NCBI GenBank assembly: GCA_900769205.1
Contig: CAAGFS010000083.1
Coordinates: 1 to 7,722, forward strand
Direction of reading: 5' to 3'
Length of the DNA stretch: 7,722 bases
Source: Clostridia bacterium
GTDB lineage: Bacteria; Bacillota; Clostridia; Christensenellales; CAG-917
Under the pieces are notes generated by a model, which made no database searches, was not told the origin of the DNA, and saw only the letters and a list, made by a program, of their open reading frames with translations. Shown in pieces: positions 6,330-7,722 of this stretch. Position 1 is the stretch's first letter. Each line of letters begins with the position of its first letter. A program made the translations under genes and the position numbers.

Positions 6330-7721
6330 TTATTCCGCCTGTACTTCCGGCATGATTTCCGCCGCGACGGTCTCTATTGCTTCTTCAAACACGGATTGAG
6401 CAAACACGCCGTCGTCCCACTCCGTTTCGAGTTCCGCAAGAGCGACTTTGCGACGATGACGAAGCAGATTCGTGTTGTCTTCAACCTTCTTCTTGTTGAG
6501 ATTGTAAAGGAAGAACAAGATGACGAAGATGAGCACGAATCCGACGAGCGGAAGGATTATGGAAAGTTTCAGCAGTCCGTTTGCGCTTCCTTCCCACGTT
6601 TCGGGTTTTGCGGAGTTGTAGCCCACCCAGGTCGTGCAGAGAGCGACGAACGCGGCTCCTATGCCTTGCGCCGCTTTTCTTGCAAGAGAGTAGGTTGCAT
6701 ATACGCTCGCCTCGTCGCGTTTGCCCGATTTGACTTCCTGCTCGTCAACGCAGTCCGCAACCATAGACCAGGTTGCAAGCATAAACGGAGCAGCCGCCGC
6801 CATACTCACCGCAAGCACGCCCGCATAGGCAAACATACCTGCATTCGTACGCGGGAACGGTATAAACAACATAACGACGAGCACCGCTATCGCAATGATA
6901 TTCGGAACGGACGAGATTTCTTTCTTGCCGAACTTTGTGGACAATTTGCCCATAAACGGTATAAACACAACCATCGGCAACATCATAACCACGCCTATTA
7001 CGCCGGACATCTTTGCGTTTCTGAAAAAGATCTGACACACGAGCGGCAACAGCGTGCTGTACGACATTATGAACACCAGCTGCACGAAAGACGCAAGACA
7101 CATTGCGATGATCGCGCGGTTTTTGAAGAAGTTTTTGAGCGTCTGAAGATAGTTGAACTTCTCTTTCGGCTTGACGGAGTTGCTTCTCTCGTTCGTAAGA
7201 AAGACCGTGAGCATGAAGCAGGCTATGCCGACGATGCCGCACACCAGCGCAATCCACACGAATCTGTCCGCAAGCAAGGGCTGTATTCCGTCCGCATTCT
7301 TTTCGCCGTACGCGAACATCGGGACCAATATCATTATCGGCATAACCGCAAGTCCCGCGCCTATACTGCGCAACGAAGAAAGGCTTGCGCGTTGTCCGGA
7401 ATCGTCCGTGAGCGCCGCGTTGAGCGAGCCGTACGGCACGTTTGCCGAAGTGTAGGCAAGCGACCACACGCAATACATAATAAGGCAATACGCAAATCTG
7501 CCCCAATACGGCAAACCGCTGACGTTGATAAACAACAATATCGTGGTGATTGCGATTGCAAACGAGCCGAAGAATATCCAGGGACGGTATTTTCCGTTTT
7601 TGCCCGGCTTGCGCGCGTCAACCATCGCGCCGATGATGGGATCGTTGATTGCGTCGAATATCTTTGCGATGATGACGATTATCGACCAGTGCGCCATCGT
7701 AAGTCCCATGCCTTGCGTGAC
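6330..7721 (-). CDS. GPH/MelB-family sugar:cation symporter, 5'-truncated by window
   Basis: The frame stays open beyond the first visible ATG (7709) to the window edge (GTC ACG CAA GGC upstream), so the first 30-45 residues are missing. Numbering from that ATG, the GPH signatures are present in order: FDAINDPIIG (18-27) with the acidic residues that line the cation site in MelB, the loop GKNGKYRPW (36-44), VPYGSLNAALTDD (91-103), and WSMVADCVDEQEVKSGKRDE (314-333) followed by the conserved lysine near 345. About eleven membrane segments are visible. GPH carriers import oligosaccharides or glycosides with H+, Na+ or Li+; the sugar cannot be told from sequence. After the last helix comes a tail of about 57 residues (403-459), basic at first and then strongly acidic, longer than in most MelB proteins. 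The gene is convergent with the DUF2804 gene; no sugar-processing enzyme is adjacent within the window. Confidence 0.9.
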   Translation of the reverse strand, partial: VTQGMGLTMAHWSIIVIIAKIFDAINDPIIGAMVDARKPGKNGKYRPWIFFGSFAIAITTILLFINVSGLPYWGRFAYCLIMYCVWSLAYTSANVPYGSLNAALTDDSGQRASLSSLRSIGAGLAVMPIMILVPMFAYGEKNADGIQPLLADRFVWIALVCGIVGIACFMLTVFLTNERSNSVKPKEKFNYLQTLKNFFKNRAIIAMCLASFVQLVFIMSYSTLLPLVCQIFFRNAKMSGVIGVVMMLPMVVFIPFMGKLSTKFGKKEISSVPNIIAIAVLVVMLFIPFPRTNAGMFAYAGVLAVSMAAAAPFMLATWSMVADCVDEQEVKSGKRDEASVYATYSLARKAAQGIGAAFVALCTTWVGYNSAKPETWEGSANGLLKLSIILPLVGFVLIFVILFFLYNLNKKKVEDNTNLLRHRRKVALAELETEWDDGVFAQSVFEEAIETVAAEIMPEVQAE

Positions 7722-7722
7722 G

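Noticed and set aside
6745..7506. 253-codon frame on the same strand as the symporter
   Set aside because: It has no hydrophobic segments and is rich in Arg, Cys and His; the overlapping symporter frame carries all GPH signatures.

Overview
The window looks like a piece of an uncultured, clostridia-like Bacillota chromosome. The evidence is a GerAB/GerAC pair of the spore-germinant-receptor type, strong AAAGGAG ribosome binding sites, Gram-positive-style sigma-A promoters (TATAAT boxes with 17-bp spacers), and codon use rich in GCG, GGC, TGC, CTT and CTC. That codon bias leaves many long but meaningless open frames on both strands. No RNA gene, insertion sequence, CRISPR array or attachment site was seen.

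Layout. (1) Positions 3-2122 (+) hold the 3' part of a GerAB-family permease and a complete GerAC-family protein, joined by a GTGA overlap of 4 bases. A GerAA-type subunit would be expected just outside the window. (2) Positions 2147-2516 (+) hold a promoter and a small cysteine-containing ORF that runs 101 bases into the next gene. (3) Positions 2416-4077 (+) encode a 553-residue alpha/beta-hydrolase-like protein in which the nucleophile serine and the catalytic histidine appear to be missing. (4) Positions 4113-4718 (+) encode a type I signal peptidase, followed by a good intrinsic terminator. (5) Positions 4839-6059 (+) hold a textbook promoter with a palindrome over the start point and a DUF2804 protein. 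(6) A perfect 11-bp hairpin at 6185-6211 probably ends transcription from both sides. (7) Positions 6330-7721 (-) hold a 5'-truncated GPH/MelB-type sugar:cation symporter, convergent with the DUF2804 gene.

How the genes fit together. The two Ger genes form one translationally coupled unit. The remaining + strand genes appear to be separate short units, each with its own -10 box. The hydrolase-like gene and the signal peptidase gene lack a ribosome binding site and have TATAAT 7 and 5 bases before the ATG, the layout expected for leaderless mRNAs. The Ger pair and the DUF2804 gene have normal Shine-Dalgarno sites. The window therefore seems to mix two modes of translation initiation. No single new multi-gene system is evident. 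The most notable items are the apparently dead hydrolase, the leaderless layout, the GerAC protein without a lipobox, and the overlapping small ORF.
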